Assembly (NCBI GenBank): GCA_024710585.1 | Contig: JANJUM010000040.1 | Coordinates: forward strand, 1 to 57,390 | DNA length: 57,390 nucleotides | Source of the DNA: Desulforhopalus sp. | Lineage (GTDB): Bacteria; Desulfobacterota; Desulfobulbia; Desulfobulbales; Desulfocapsaceae | Reading direction: 5' to 3' | Part shown: positions 33,001-40,235 of the stretch, in pieces | Layout of the letters: the number at the start of each line of letters is the position of its first letter | Position numbering within the stretch: the stretch's first letter is position 1 | Position numbers and translations under genes: made by a program | Notes under the pieces: model-generated | Seen by the model: only the letters and a program-made list of their open reading frames with translations | What the model was told of the DNA's origin: nothing | Databases searched by the model: none

Positions 33001-33472
33001 AGCCGCCGAGGGAATCCTCGGAGACCGCCATGAAGCTCTTGCCGCGCAGGTCGGCGAGGCTATCCATGCCGCTGCGGTCGCGGCGGCGGAAGATGACCCC
33101 GCCGTATTGCGAATAGGTGCGGCCGAGCCGAGATTCCTTGAGGGTGGCGATGCGGTTGATGCCGTAGCGCTGCTCGAGCTCGACGTAGATAGAGGAGTTG
33201 GTGAGCAGGAAGTCGACCTCGCCGCGGCCCACGGTCTCCGCCACCTGCTCGTGGGTCAGGGGGACGATGACGAAGGTTTCGCCGGGGATATGCGCGGTGA
33301 GATAGTCAGCCGTCGGCGACCAGCTCTTCAGGCACTGTTCCGCACCACGAATGGCGAGGACGCCGATGCGAATCGGCTCGGCGATGGCCGCCGTGGCCTG
33401 GGCGAGGAGCAGCGTCAGGGCGAGGAGGAGGCCTGAAAAGCATGGGTTGACTTGTCGGTAGTGGCTGTTCAT
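30047..33472 (-). CDS. Hybrid sensor histidine kinase: PhnD-like periplasmic sensor, HisKA-HATPase, two receivers, Hpt
   Basis: SBP-like IRIGVLAIRGAEQCLKSWSPTADYLTAHIPGETFVIVPLTHEQVAETVGRGEVDFLLTNSSIYVELE; FLANMSHEIRTPMNGIIAATDLA; two VVDDxxxxxE receivers; LRHLAHSLKGSAGNIGA Hpt. Confidence 0.93.
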   Translation of the reverse strand: MNSHYRQVNPCFSGLLLALTLLLAQATAAIAEPIRIGVLAIRGAEQCLKSWSPTADYLTAHIPGETFVIVPLTHEQVAETVGRGEVDFLLTNSSIYVELEQRYGINRIATLKESRLGRTYSQYGGVIFRRRDRSGMDSLADLRGKSFMAVSEDSLGGWRMAWRELAEQGVDPYRDFRSLTFGDTHDKVVLAVRDGLVDAGTVRTNTLEELSAEGRINLEDFFVFQRPGEGNRPTPYLCSTREYPDWPIAKVADTPHELAEKVAIALMQMEASSPAAQAAGCAGWTIPLNYQPVQELLMALRLGPYKDLGKITLADLVRNYGPWLLVALVFFCSHLAFTILILRLNRSIKASHLSLSAEIEMHKKLDRDLEQAKQMAEAATLAKSRFLANMSHEIRTPMNGIIAATDLALAEKLSPEVEHYLQIVQNSSYALLGIINDILDFSKIEAGQLELKARLFRLDEMFDRVMDIFINQAAEKDIELLLDIDAATPRVLRGDSLRLQQILTNLVGNSIKFTGPGGLILVGVTIDDDAAGLSGAEVVLRFHVRDTGAGIAPQYLPLLFEPFTQGDSSSTRKYEGTGLGLSICKRFVTMMHGEIWVESVLGHGSTFTFTVHLEKGDDRSLSPYVFPPDLQGLRVLVVDDSRDSREIMEKMLVSLGFAVDQVASGEEALQRLTGGEGQEAVGLVLIDWKMAGLDGIETSRQIREELGLTMPIIMMTAFAREVHRSTAERVGINGFLTKPIFQSTLFDAIMDAFGKTRGSQTRGRMALTTKASMYKKQMRGRKILVVDDNPTNQEVAQAILKSAGIHVTAAANGLEAVERVAGEPFDAVLMDVQMPKMNGYEATRRIRQLPGGESLPIIAMTAHALKGDEEKCLEAGMNGYIAKPINQDRLFVTLWRNLAAHSPVQGEDSSSKGALDVDEATAGGAGEAGEIAAEAEGLPLLAGIDVCGVLQATGITWSTLQNILEGFRRDNLETARRIRRAREDGDRDGLRHLAHSLKGSAGNIGAGALRQAAADLEEGCASLAAEELGRLAETLCAEVQRVVTLLTAMPPAICPEPTCRPRGTDVGELLAGLAEAIDRADPEEIGKISNQLQGLLTTQSGRDRAALETLLAETARYDYDQARHTLTTMLQHDRHHHKEQQ

Positions 33473-33671
33473 GGCTCCATGGGTGCGGGATGGGTGTCGG
33501 CGGACAGGCTCTTTCCGGCTGGTACGCATGGTGCACTGTCCGCCACCTTACCATAGTGTAAAGGAAGCTGACAGCCTCATCGCCGTCACATGCCCCGGGG
33601 GCGCCCCTCGCCTTTGCGCGGCGGGTTGCGCCCTGGGTGGCCGTCAGCGGGGCGGCTCCCCTTTCCGGCAC

Positions 33672-33687
33672 TGGCATGGGCTTTGCA
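33672..33687 (+). promoter_or_regulatory. Sigma54 promoter candidate
   Basis: TGGCATG-GGCT-TTGCA; one mismatch to TGGCACGN4TTGCA; 57 bp upstream of ATG 33744. Confidence 0.6.
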
Positions 33688-33743
33688 ATTGAAGTGCCTG
33701 AGCCCTATCGCTTTTTCACGGCGAGTGCACGAGGAGGATGACC

Positions 33744-34400
33744 ATGCGATCGATAGCCCTGTTCCCCTGCTCCTATACCGAGGGCGCCCTGCTGGTGGGC
33801 GAATTGTCCGCTGCCCTGCGCCTCAAGATCTATACCGACGAGATGCTCTTCGCCGATATCTCCGCGAGGTTCAGCATCTCCGTCAAGACCCTGCGCCGCA
33901 TGATCTTCGGCTCGGCACGGCAGCCGCAGGGCAACTCCTTCGAAAAGGAGATCTTCGTCGACCTGGCGAGACGCACCCTGGCCACGCAGCGGCGGCTTTT
34001 CTCGGGGCGGCGCATGTTCTTCGGTCTGCACACCTCGCTGCTCGACCCGCAGCTGGCCCGGGTCATCAAGGTGCTGGTGGTCGACGACGAAGAGCGCCGC
34101 GTGCAGCGAGCCATGCGCCAGGAAGGCTTCTCCCCTGTGGCGGCGCGGGAGGTGGTGCGCCAGCATGACCGCAAGGCCACCGCCTGGACACGCTTCCTCT
34201 TCGGCAAGGAGGCCTATGACCCCAGCCTCTATGACGTGGTGGTGAGCGGCAGCCCCATGGAGCTCATCCGCCAGATCGTCCAGCACTACGAGGATGTCGA
34301 GACCTGGTTCGGCCATTACCAGCAGAATCGTTCCAACGGGGCCGCCGACAACTACTATCGGCAGGCTGCACTGGGCGAGGCCTGTCTCGCCGCCCACTGA
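33744..34400 (+). CDS. Cytidylate kinase-like family protein (degenerate P-loop)
   Basis: IKVLVVDDEERRVQRAMRQEGFSPVAAREVVRQHDRKATAWTRFLFGKEAYDPSLYDVVV matches cytidylate-kinase-like pattern; N-terminal P-loop missing. Confidence 0.65.
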   Translation: MRSIALFPCSYTEGALLVGELSAALRLKIYTDEMLFADISARFSISVKTLRRMIFGSARQPQGNSFEKEIFVDLARRTLATQRRLFSGRRMFFGLHTSLLDPQLARVIKVLVVDDEERRVQRAMRQEGFSPVAAREVVRQHDRKATAWTRFLFGKEAYDPSLYDVVVSGSPMELIRQIVQHYEDVETWFGHYQQNRSNGAADNYYRQAALGEACLAAH

Positions 34401-34467
34401 AAGGTGGCGGATTCGCCCCGGACGGCTGCCATACCCGCACCGTTCCCGTCTTCCACTGGAGGTGGCC

Positions 34468-34908
34468 ATGGGAAAGATCGCCAAGGAACTCGTCCTGCGC
34501 AGGGTGCTGCTCTCCGAGGTGCTCGGCTTCGCCTTGATCATCGCCCTGATCTGGCTCGACGAGATCTTCGACCTGCCCCATCATCTCTTCAACGCCGAAG
34601 CGACGCCGATCAACTGGCGCGAGTCGCTGTTCGAGACGGCCGTCATCCTCCCCCTTGCCTGGGGGCTGATTTCCTACACCAGGGCGGTGTTCCGCCACCT
34701 CAAGTTCCTCGAGGGCTTCCTCCCCATCTGCGCCTCGTGCAAGAAGATCCGCGACGAAGGCGGCTCCTGGCAACCGCTCGAGACCTATATCCACAACCGC
34801 TCCGAGGCCAGGTTCTCCCACGGCGTCTGCCCGACCTGCGCCAGGCGGCTCTATCCTGATCTGTACAACGAGGACGGCACGCTGCGCCAAGCCAACGGGC
34901 CGCACTGA
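34468..34908 (+). CDS. Two-TM membrane protein with C-terminal CxxC...CPTC zinc-ribbon-like domain (paralog A)
   Basis: INWRESLFETAVILPLAWGLISY...LPICASCKKIRDEGGSWQPLETYIHNRSEARFSHGVCPTCARRLYPD. Confidence 0.85.
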   Translation: MGKIAKELVLRRVLLSEVLGFALIIALIWLDEIFDLPHHLFNAEATPINWRESLFETAVILPLAWGLISYTRAVFRHLKFLEGFLPICASCKKIRDEGGSWQPLETYIHNRSEARFSHGVCPTCARRLYPDLYNEDGTLRQANGPH

Positions 34909-34909
34909 G

Positions 34910-35368
34910 TCACGCTGCCTCCTTTTCCCCATCCCCAGCCCCGTCCTTGCCGAAGACCTCGGGGTAGAGCTTCATGGCGCAGGTCGGGCAGAGGCCGTGG
35001 GTAAAGCGCGCGTCGGAGCGCTTCTGGATGAAGCCCTCGAGTTCCTGCCACTGGCCATCTTCGTCGGCCACCTTCCGGCAATGCGAACAGACGCGTAGCA
35101 GACCCTCGAGGTAGCGCATGCGCTCGATGACCTTTCTGGTGAACGAGACGACCACCAGCGCCAGAGGAAGGATCATCAGGGTCTCGAAGAGGGATTCGCG
35201 CCAGTTGATCGGGCTGGGGGCGGCGCCGAGGAAGCGGTGGGGGAGGTCGACGAACTCGCTCACCCAGATGAAGCAGATGAAGACGAGGAAGGCGCCCATC
35301 TCGAAGAGGACGAGGCGGCGGGCGGAGAAGAGGCGATGGTTATCGCTGTGCATCGGGAACACCTCCAA
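34910..35368 (-). CDS. Two-TM membrane protein with C-terminal CxxC...CPTC zinc-ribbon-like domain (paralog B)
   Basis: INWRESLFETLMILPLALVVVSF...LRVCSHCRKVADEDGQWQELEGFIQKRSDARFTHGLCPTCAMKLYPE. Confidence 0.85.
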   Translation of the reverse strand: MEVFPMHSDNHRLFSARRLVLFEMGAFLVFICFIWVSEFVDLPHRFLGAAPSPINWRESLFETLMILPLALVVVSFTRKVIERMRYLEGLLRVCSHCRKVADEDGQWQELEGFIQKRSDARFTHGLCPTCAMKLYPEVFGKDGAGDGEKEAA

Positions 35369-35570
35369 AAAATGCGCTGATCTTCATTTTATCACAGGCT
35401 GGCGGAAAAGCATGGTGAAGTTGGCGAAAATCGTCATCGCCGTGCGATATGCCCTTGCAATGGCGACGGCAAAGAAGCGATAATCCCGCCTGCCCGGCCG
35501 CGGCGGTGCATCGAAAGCGGGGCCAGCAGACCGCCGCGGCATATCGCATGTCCAGCCGAAAGGATACCCT

Positions 35571-35981
35571 ATGGATGCCTACAGCGAAGCCCATCTTTTT
35601 GTCGCCGCCGTACGCGTGCTGCAGCACCGCGGCGGATGTCCGCCCGCCATCGAGGAGGTGGCGGAGATGCTCGATCTCTCGGTAGAAATGGCGCACACCA
35701 TCTGTCGCCGCCTCAGCAAGGCGGGGATCGTCGAGGCCCTCGCCGACCCCTTCACGGTCAAGCTGGCGGTGGCCAATCATCTCGCCATCGAAGAGCTGCC
35801 GCGCACCGCAGTCGAGGAAAACAGCCTCGCCAAGGAACTGGCCAGGTTCCAGTCGGAGAAGAAAAACGTCGACGAGAAGGTCGCCGCCATCCAGGCGGAA
35901 ATGGCCAGAAAACGCCAGGACCTCTTCGCCGATCTCGAGGCCAAGTTCAAAAAGGAGATGGCCAAGCACAAGAAAGAGTAA
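35571..35981 (+). CDS. Hypothetical protein, winged-helix-like N-terminus and Lys-rich coiled coil
   Basis: CPPAIEEVAEMLDLSVEMAHTICRRLSKAGIVEAL helix-turn-helix-like; C-terminal KKNVDEKVAAIQAEMARKRQDLFADLEAKFKKEMAKHKKE. Confidence 0.65.
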   Translation: MDAYSEAHLFVAAVRVLQHRGGCPPAIEEVAEMLDLSVEMAHTICRRLSKAGIVEALADPFTVKLAVANHLAIEELPRTAVEENSLAKELARFQSEKKNVDEKVAAIQAEMARKRQDLFADLEAKFKKEMAKHKKE

Positions 35982-36048
35982 GGCCGGAGGGGAGAGTTCC
36001 GCCTTCGCCCCTTCATGGGGCCTCGTCCTCTGTGGGAACGGCTGCCAA

Positions 36049-36088
36049 GTAAATAGTTCTTGACCAGCAAAAGAGAACTACTTACATT
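36049..36088 (+). promoter_or_regulatory. Palindromic operator overlapping sigma70 promoter of Fur-family gene
   Basis: GTAAATAGTTCT-N13-AGAACTACTTAC (11/12 symmetric) overlapping TTGACC-N17-TACATT. Confidence 0.75.
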
Positions 36089-36117
36089 TGGTAAAAATTC
36101 CTACAAGGACGGGAAGC

Positions 36118-36510
36118 ATGCAGTTGCGGATGACCAACCAGCGGGAGATCATTCTCCGGGAGCTGCGCCAGAGCGGACGGCACCTCACTGCCGACGAGCT
36201 CTACGATCTCGTCAAGAAGATCATGCCGCGCATCAGCCTGGCCACGGTATACCGTAATCTGGAGATCCTCTCCGAGGCGGGGATCATCGGCAAGCTCGAG
36301 ATCAGCGGCCGGCAGAAGCGCTTCGACTACGACCCCGAAGAGCACGACCATATCTATTGCGTCGTCTGCCATCGCGTCGACAATTTCGAGCTTGACCGCC
36401 ACGGGATCAACATCGACACCCTGCCGCAGGTGCCCGGCTACACGGTGACCGGCTGTCGCCTGGAGTTGCTCGGTATCTGCCCGGAGTGTCGCAAACAGCA
36501 AGGACAATGA
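36118..36510 (+). CDS. Fur family transcriptional regulator (PerR-like)
   Basis: MTNQREIILRELRQSGRHLTADELYDLVKKIMPRISLATVYRNLEIL...HDHIYCVVCHRV...CPECRKQ. Confidence 0.93.
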   Translation: MQLRMTNQREIILRELRQSGRHLTADELYDLVKKIMPRISLATVYRNLEILSEAGIIGKLEISGRQKRFDYDPEEHDHIYCVVCHRVDNFELDRHGINIDTLPQVPGYTVTGCRLELLGICPECRKQQGQ

Positions 36511-36520
36511 GGAGAAGACG

Positions 36521-36772
36521 ATGAGTGGATGTGGATGTGGCTGCGGCAGCGCCAAGGTTGACAAGGCTTCGGCCGGGGAGAAGGGCAAGGCGATTCTCGA
36601 GGCGCTGGTGAAGATCGGCGGCCCCTGTGGCACCAAGGAGATTGTCGAGAACACCGGTCTCGACAAGAAAGTGATCAGCAACGAGATCGCCGCCTTGAAG
36701 AAGCAAGGCCTGGTGGACAGCCCGGTGCGCTGCAAATACGGCATCACCGCCGCGGGAAAGGCCGCCATTTAA
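36521..36772 (+). CDS. Small winged-helix protein with N-terminal CGCGCG motif
   Basis: MSGCGCGCGSAK...ILEALVKIGGPCGTKEIVENTGLDKKVISNEIAALKKQGLVDSPVRCKYGIT. Confidence 0.75.
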   Translation: MSGCGCGCGSAKVDKASAGEKGKAILEALVKIGGPCGTKEIVENTGLDKKVISNEIAALKKQGLVDSPVRCKYGITAAGKAAI

Positions 36773-36857
36773 GGGGCTTCAGTCCTGGCAAAGGGGCACG
36801 GGGAAGCCGGTCGTGAGAGGAGGGTGTCGTTTCCCCCTGCGGCTGGTGTGAATGTAC

Positions 36858-36929
36858 TGGCGGAGGAGCGTGTGTGGATGGTACAATAGCTGGAAATTCT
36901 TGTCACTTTCGCCACACCCCCCTCCGCCA
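36858..36929. repeat. Imperfect inverted repeat flanking putative nitroreductase promoter
   Basis: TGGCGGAGG...GTGTGG (36858-36877) versus CCACAC...CCTCCGCCA (36912-36929); loop contains TGGTACAAT extended -10. Confidence 0.6.
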
Positions 36930-36939
36930 ACGGTGCATC

Positions 36940-37533
36940 ATGCAGGAAATTATCGCAAAAACCAGGACTTTCAGGCGCTTTGCGCAGAAGGAAGCGATCA
37001 GTACGGCAGTCCTTCACGAACTCGTCGACCTCGCCCGTCTCGGGGGCTCGGCTCGCAACGGCCAGCCCTGGCAGTACATGGTGGTCAACACCCCGGAACT
37101 CTGCGCGAAAATCTTCCCCCACCTCGCCTGGGCGGCCTATCTGACCGACTGGGCCGGACCGGCCGAGGGGGAGCGCCCCAGTGCCTACGTGCTCTGCCTG
37201 CTTAATAAGAAATGGCTGCGCGGCTCGCCGGCGGAGGCGCAGTTCGACCTCGGTGTGGCGACCCAGAACCTCTTGCTCGGGGCCATGGAGAAGCGCATCG
37301 GTGGCTGCCGCATCGGCGCTTTCAGCCCCAGACTGGCCGAACTCTTCGAACTGCCCGAACACCTTTCCCTGTCGCTGCTGGTTGCCCTTGGCAAGCCCCG
37401 CGAGACGGTGATCCTCGAGGAGTGCCGCGATGACGAGGACATCCGCTACTGGCGTGATGAGCACGGGGTTCATCATGTGCCGAAACGTTCACTGGAGAGC
37501 TGTCTGGTGACGCTCAAAGTGCGGCAGGAATAG
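36940..37533 (+). CDS. Nitroreductase family protein
   Basis: IIAKTRTFRRFAQKEAISTAVLHELVDLARLGGSARNGQPWQYMVV...VATQNLLLGAMEKRIGGCRIGAF. Confidence 0.9.
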   Translation: MQEIIAKTRTFRRFAQKEAISTAVLHELVDLARLGGSARNGQPWQYMVVNTPELCAKIFPHLAWAAYLTDWAGPAEGERPSAYVLCLLNKKWLRGSPAEAQFDLGVATQNLLLGAMEKRIGGCRIGAFSPRLAELFELPEHLSLSLLVALGKPRETVILEECRDDEDIRYWRDEHGVHHVPKRSLESCLVTLKVRQE

Positions 37534-37538
37534 CGGCC

Positions 37539-37922
37539 ATGAAAGAGAACGAACTCTTCGCGGAACGGCTCGACGCCCTGCGCGACGAGGCCGCCGCTGT
37601 AGAGGACCCGAGTTCGCCGGAGCATGTCGAAGAGGTCGCCGTTCGCCTCGTCGGCCTCAACTTCGCGCCGCCGGTGGTAGTCGACGCCGCCACATTCCTG
37701 CGTCTGCGCAAGGAGGGCCTGGAGAAGGAGATAGAGCGCCTCGCCAGCTTCCCCGAGGCTCAGGTGTGCATCCTCGGCGGGGTCGACCAGCGGCTCTCCT
37801 GCGACGACCAGCGGCTGCAACATATTACCGTGCTCCTCTTCTATTTTAAAAAACTCCTCCTGCTGCGTGCCGGTGATCCCGGAGAGTGGGACGAGATCGA
37901 CGAGCTCTACGTCCACGATTGA
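37539..37922 (+). CDS. Hypothetical protein
   Basis: Tight operonic spacing between nitroreductase and radical SAM genes. Confidence 0.65.
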   Translation: MKENELFAERLDALRDEAAAVEDPSSPEHVEEVAVRLVGLNFAPPVVVDAATFLRLRKEGLEKEIERLASFPEAQVCILGGVDQRLSCDDQRLQHITVLLFYFKKLLLLRAGDPGEWDEIDELYVHD

Positions 37923-38917
37923 CGAGCGCCGTCGACTATCTTCAGCACGAGGGCTCACCCCTCGTCCATACCTTCAGCCATTATTGCCGCCGGCGGTTCG
38001 GCGCTGCGGTGGGCAAGATCCCCTTGGATGTCGGCGTCGTCTGCCCCAACCGGCGACATGGCGGCTGTGTCTACTGCCGACCCGCAGCCTTCACCGCCAC
38101 GTCCCTCGCCCCTGGCGGCGATGTCGCCGCCCAGCTCCGCCGCGGACGGGAGCAGCTCAGCGGTCGCTTTGCCACCTACTTCGCCTACCTGCAGCAGGAG
38201 ACCTGCACCGCCCTGGATGCGTCGCGGCTGTTCCCTCTGCTCGACACCCTGCTGCAGGCCGACGACTGCCGCGGTCTCATCCTCTCCACCCGCCCCGATT
38301 TCCTCCCGGGACGGCTGCTCGCCGCGCTCGATCTCCTTCTACGCCGCCATGGTAAGGAGTGCCTGGTGGAACTCGGCCTGCAGAGCGTCCACGAGCGGAG
38401 CCTGGCGCTGCTCAACCGCAACCACGACTACGCCGCTTTTACCGCCGCCGTCGGCCGCATCAGAGAGTTCCCGGCACTGCGCGCCGGCGCCCATCTCATT
38501 TTAGGCATCCCCGGGGAGAGCGCCGAGGAGATGCGTGTCTCGGTGGCCAGCGTCTGCGCCCTGGGCATCGACGATCTCAAGATTCACCACCTCCAGGTGC
38601 TGCGCGCCACCACCCTCGCCGAGTGGTGGCGGCAGGGCCGGGTGGCGACCTTCACCTGCGAGGGCTACCTCGAACTACTCCTGACCCTGCTGCCAATCAT
38701 TCCCGAGAGGGTGGTGATACACCGGCTGTGGGCCGCCGCCCATCCCGCCGACCTCCTCGCCCCGCGCTGGCACCTCCATGCGGCCGCCCTTTCCGGGGAA
38801 CTGCGCCGCCGTCTGGCCCTGGCCGGGCTGCGTCAGGGCTGCGCCCTCCCGGAGGCGGCCATTTGCGGCGAGACCGTCGAGGCCGCTTGGCAAGGGCCGC
38901 GTTCGATGTTACCATAG
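37919..38917 (+). CDS. Radical SAM protein, TIGR01212/YhcC-like
   Basis: VHTFSHYCRRRFGAAVGKIPLDVGVVCPNRRHGGCVYCRP...LVELGLQSVHERSLALLNRNHDY...AHLILGIPGES; likely TTG start overlapping upstream stop. Confidence 0.85.
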   Translation: MTSAVDYLQHEGSPLVHTFSHYCRRRFGAAVGKIPLDVGVVCPNRRHGGCVYCRPAAFTATSLAPGGDVAAQLRRGREQLSGRFATYFAYLQQETCTALDASRLFPLLDTLLQADDCRGLILSTRPDFLPGRLLAALDLLLRRHGKECLVELGLQSVHERSLALLNRNHDYAAFTAAVGRIREFPALRAGAHLILGIPGESAEEMRVSVASVCALGIDDLKIHHLQVLRATTLAEWWRQGRVATFTCEGYLELLLTLLPIIPERVVIHRLWAAAHPADLLAPRWHLHAAALSGELRRRLALAGLRQGCALPEAAICGETVEAAWQGPRSMLP

Positions 38918-38974
38918 CGGCCTGGCAGTTTTTTCACCTATCACCCCGCAGGCCGCAGACACAGAGGAACGCAT

Positions 38975-40207
38975 ATGGAAGAACAGGTCACGATCCGCTT
39001 CGCCGAGCGCATGAAGCAGTTGCCGCCGTATCTCTTCGGCATGATCAACAAGATGAAGATGGAAAAGCGCTGGAAGGGTGATGACGTCATCGACCTCGGC
39101 ATGGGCAATCCCGTAGATCCCACTCCCGGCCCGGTGACCGACAAGCTCTGCGAGGTGGCGGTCGACCCCAAGGCGCACCGCTACCCGGTGGCCGGCGGCA
39201 TGAAAAACCTCAAACGCGAGATCGCCCTCTACTACCGCCGCAACTACCAGGTGGAGCTCAACGGCGAGGACGACGTCATCTGCACCATCGGCTCCAAGGA
39301 GGGCATTTCCCACCTCTGCCTGGCCCTGCTCGGGCCGGGCGACACGGTGCTCACCCCGGCCCCGGCCTTTCCCATTCATGTCTACGCCGCGGTCATCGCC
39401 GGGGCCAACGTGCTGCGCTTCCCCTTGAGCTCCGAAGAGGGCATGCTGGCGCAGATCGTCGGCATGTGCAACTCGCTCTACCCGCCGCCGAAACTGCTCA
39501 TGCTCAACTACCCCCACAATCCCACCGGCGCCCTGGTCTCGCAGGATTTCTTCGTCGAAGTGGTCAAGCTGGCGCGGAAATACAACTTCATGGTCATCAA
39601 CGACTTCGCCTACGGCAAGATCACCTACGACGGCGTCGTCGCCCCCAGCTTCCTCCAGGCCCCCGGGGCCCTGGAGGTGGGGGTGGAGTTCAGCTCCTTC
39701 TCCAAGTCCTACAACATGGCGGGCTGGCGTCTCGGCTACTGCGTCGGCAACCGCGAGATGATCGGCGGCCTCTCCAAGATCAAGGGCTACTACGACTACG
39801 GCATCTTCTCCGCCATCCAGGTGGCGGGCATCGTCGCCATGCGCGACTGCGACGACAACATCGCCGAGCAGGTCGCCGTCTACCAGCGGCGCCGCGACGT
39901 GCTCTGCGACGGCCTGAGCAAGATGGGCTGGGAGGTGGAAGTGCCCAAGGCGGGGATGTTCCTCTGGGTGAGGATCCCCGAGCCCTATATCCGCATGGGC
40001 TCGATCCGCTTTTCAGTGGAGATGATGGAGCGGGCCAATGTGGCGGTGGCCCCCGGGGCCGGCTTCGGCGTCGAGGGCGACGGTTACCTGCGCCTCGCCC
40101 TGGTGGAGAACGAAAACCGCATCACCCAGGCGCTCAAGCAGATGCGCCGCGCCTTGAAGGAGATCGACGCCGAGGTCGCCGCCGGCACCTTCCAGCTCAA
40201 TCCGTGA
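38975..40207 (+). CDS. alaC: Alanine aminotransferase AlaC-like (class I/II)
   Basis: VIDLGMGNPVDPTPGPV...LNYPHNPTGALVSQDFF...FSSFSKSYNMAGWRLGYCVGN. Confidence 0.9.
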   Translation: MEEQVTIRFAERMKQLPPYLFGMINKMKMEKRWKGDDVIDLGMGNPVDPTPGPVTDKLCEVAVDPKAHRYPVAGGMKNLKREIALYYRRNYQVELNGEDDVICTIGSKEGISHLCLALLGPGDTVLTPAPAFPIHVYAAVIAGANVLRFPLSSEEGMLAQIVGMCNSLYPPPKLLMLNYPHNPTGALVSQDFFVEVVKLARKYNFMVINDFAYGKITYDGVVAPSFLQAPGALEVGVEFSSFSKSYNMAGWRLGYCVGNREMIGGLSKIKGYYDYGIFSAIQVAGIVAMRDCDDNIAEQVAVYQRRRDVLCDGLSKMGWEVEVPKAGMFLWVRIPEPYIRMGSIRFSVEMMERANVAVAPGAGFGVEGDGYLRLALVENENRITQALKQMRRALKEIDAEVAAGTFQLNP

Positions 40208-40213
40208 ACGAAT

Positions 40214-40235
40214 GCGGGGCCTACCAGGGCCCCGC
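40214..40235. terminator. GC-rich hairpin between convergent genes, no T-tract
   Basis: GCGGGGCC-TACCAG-GGCCCCGC between alaC-like stop and rlmI-like stop. Confidence 0.5.
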
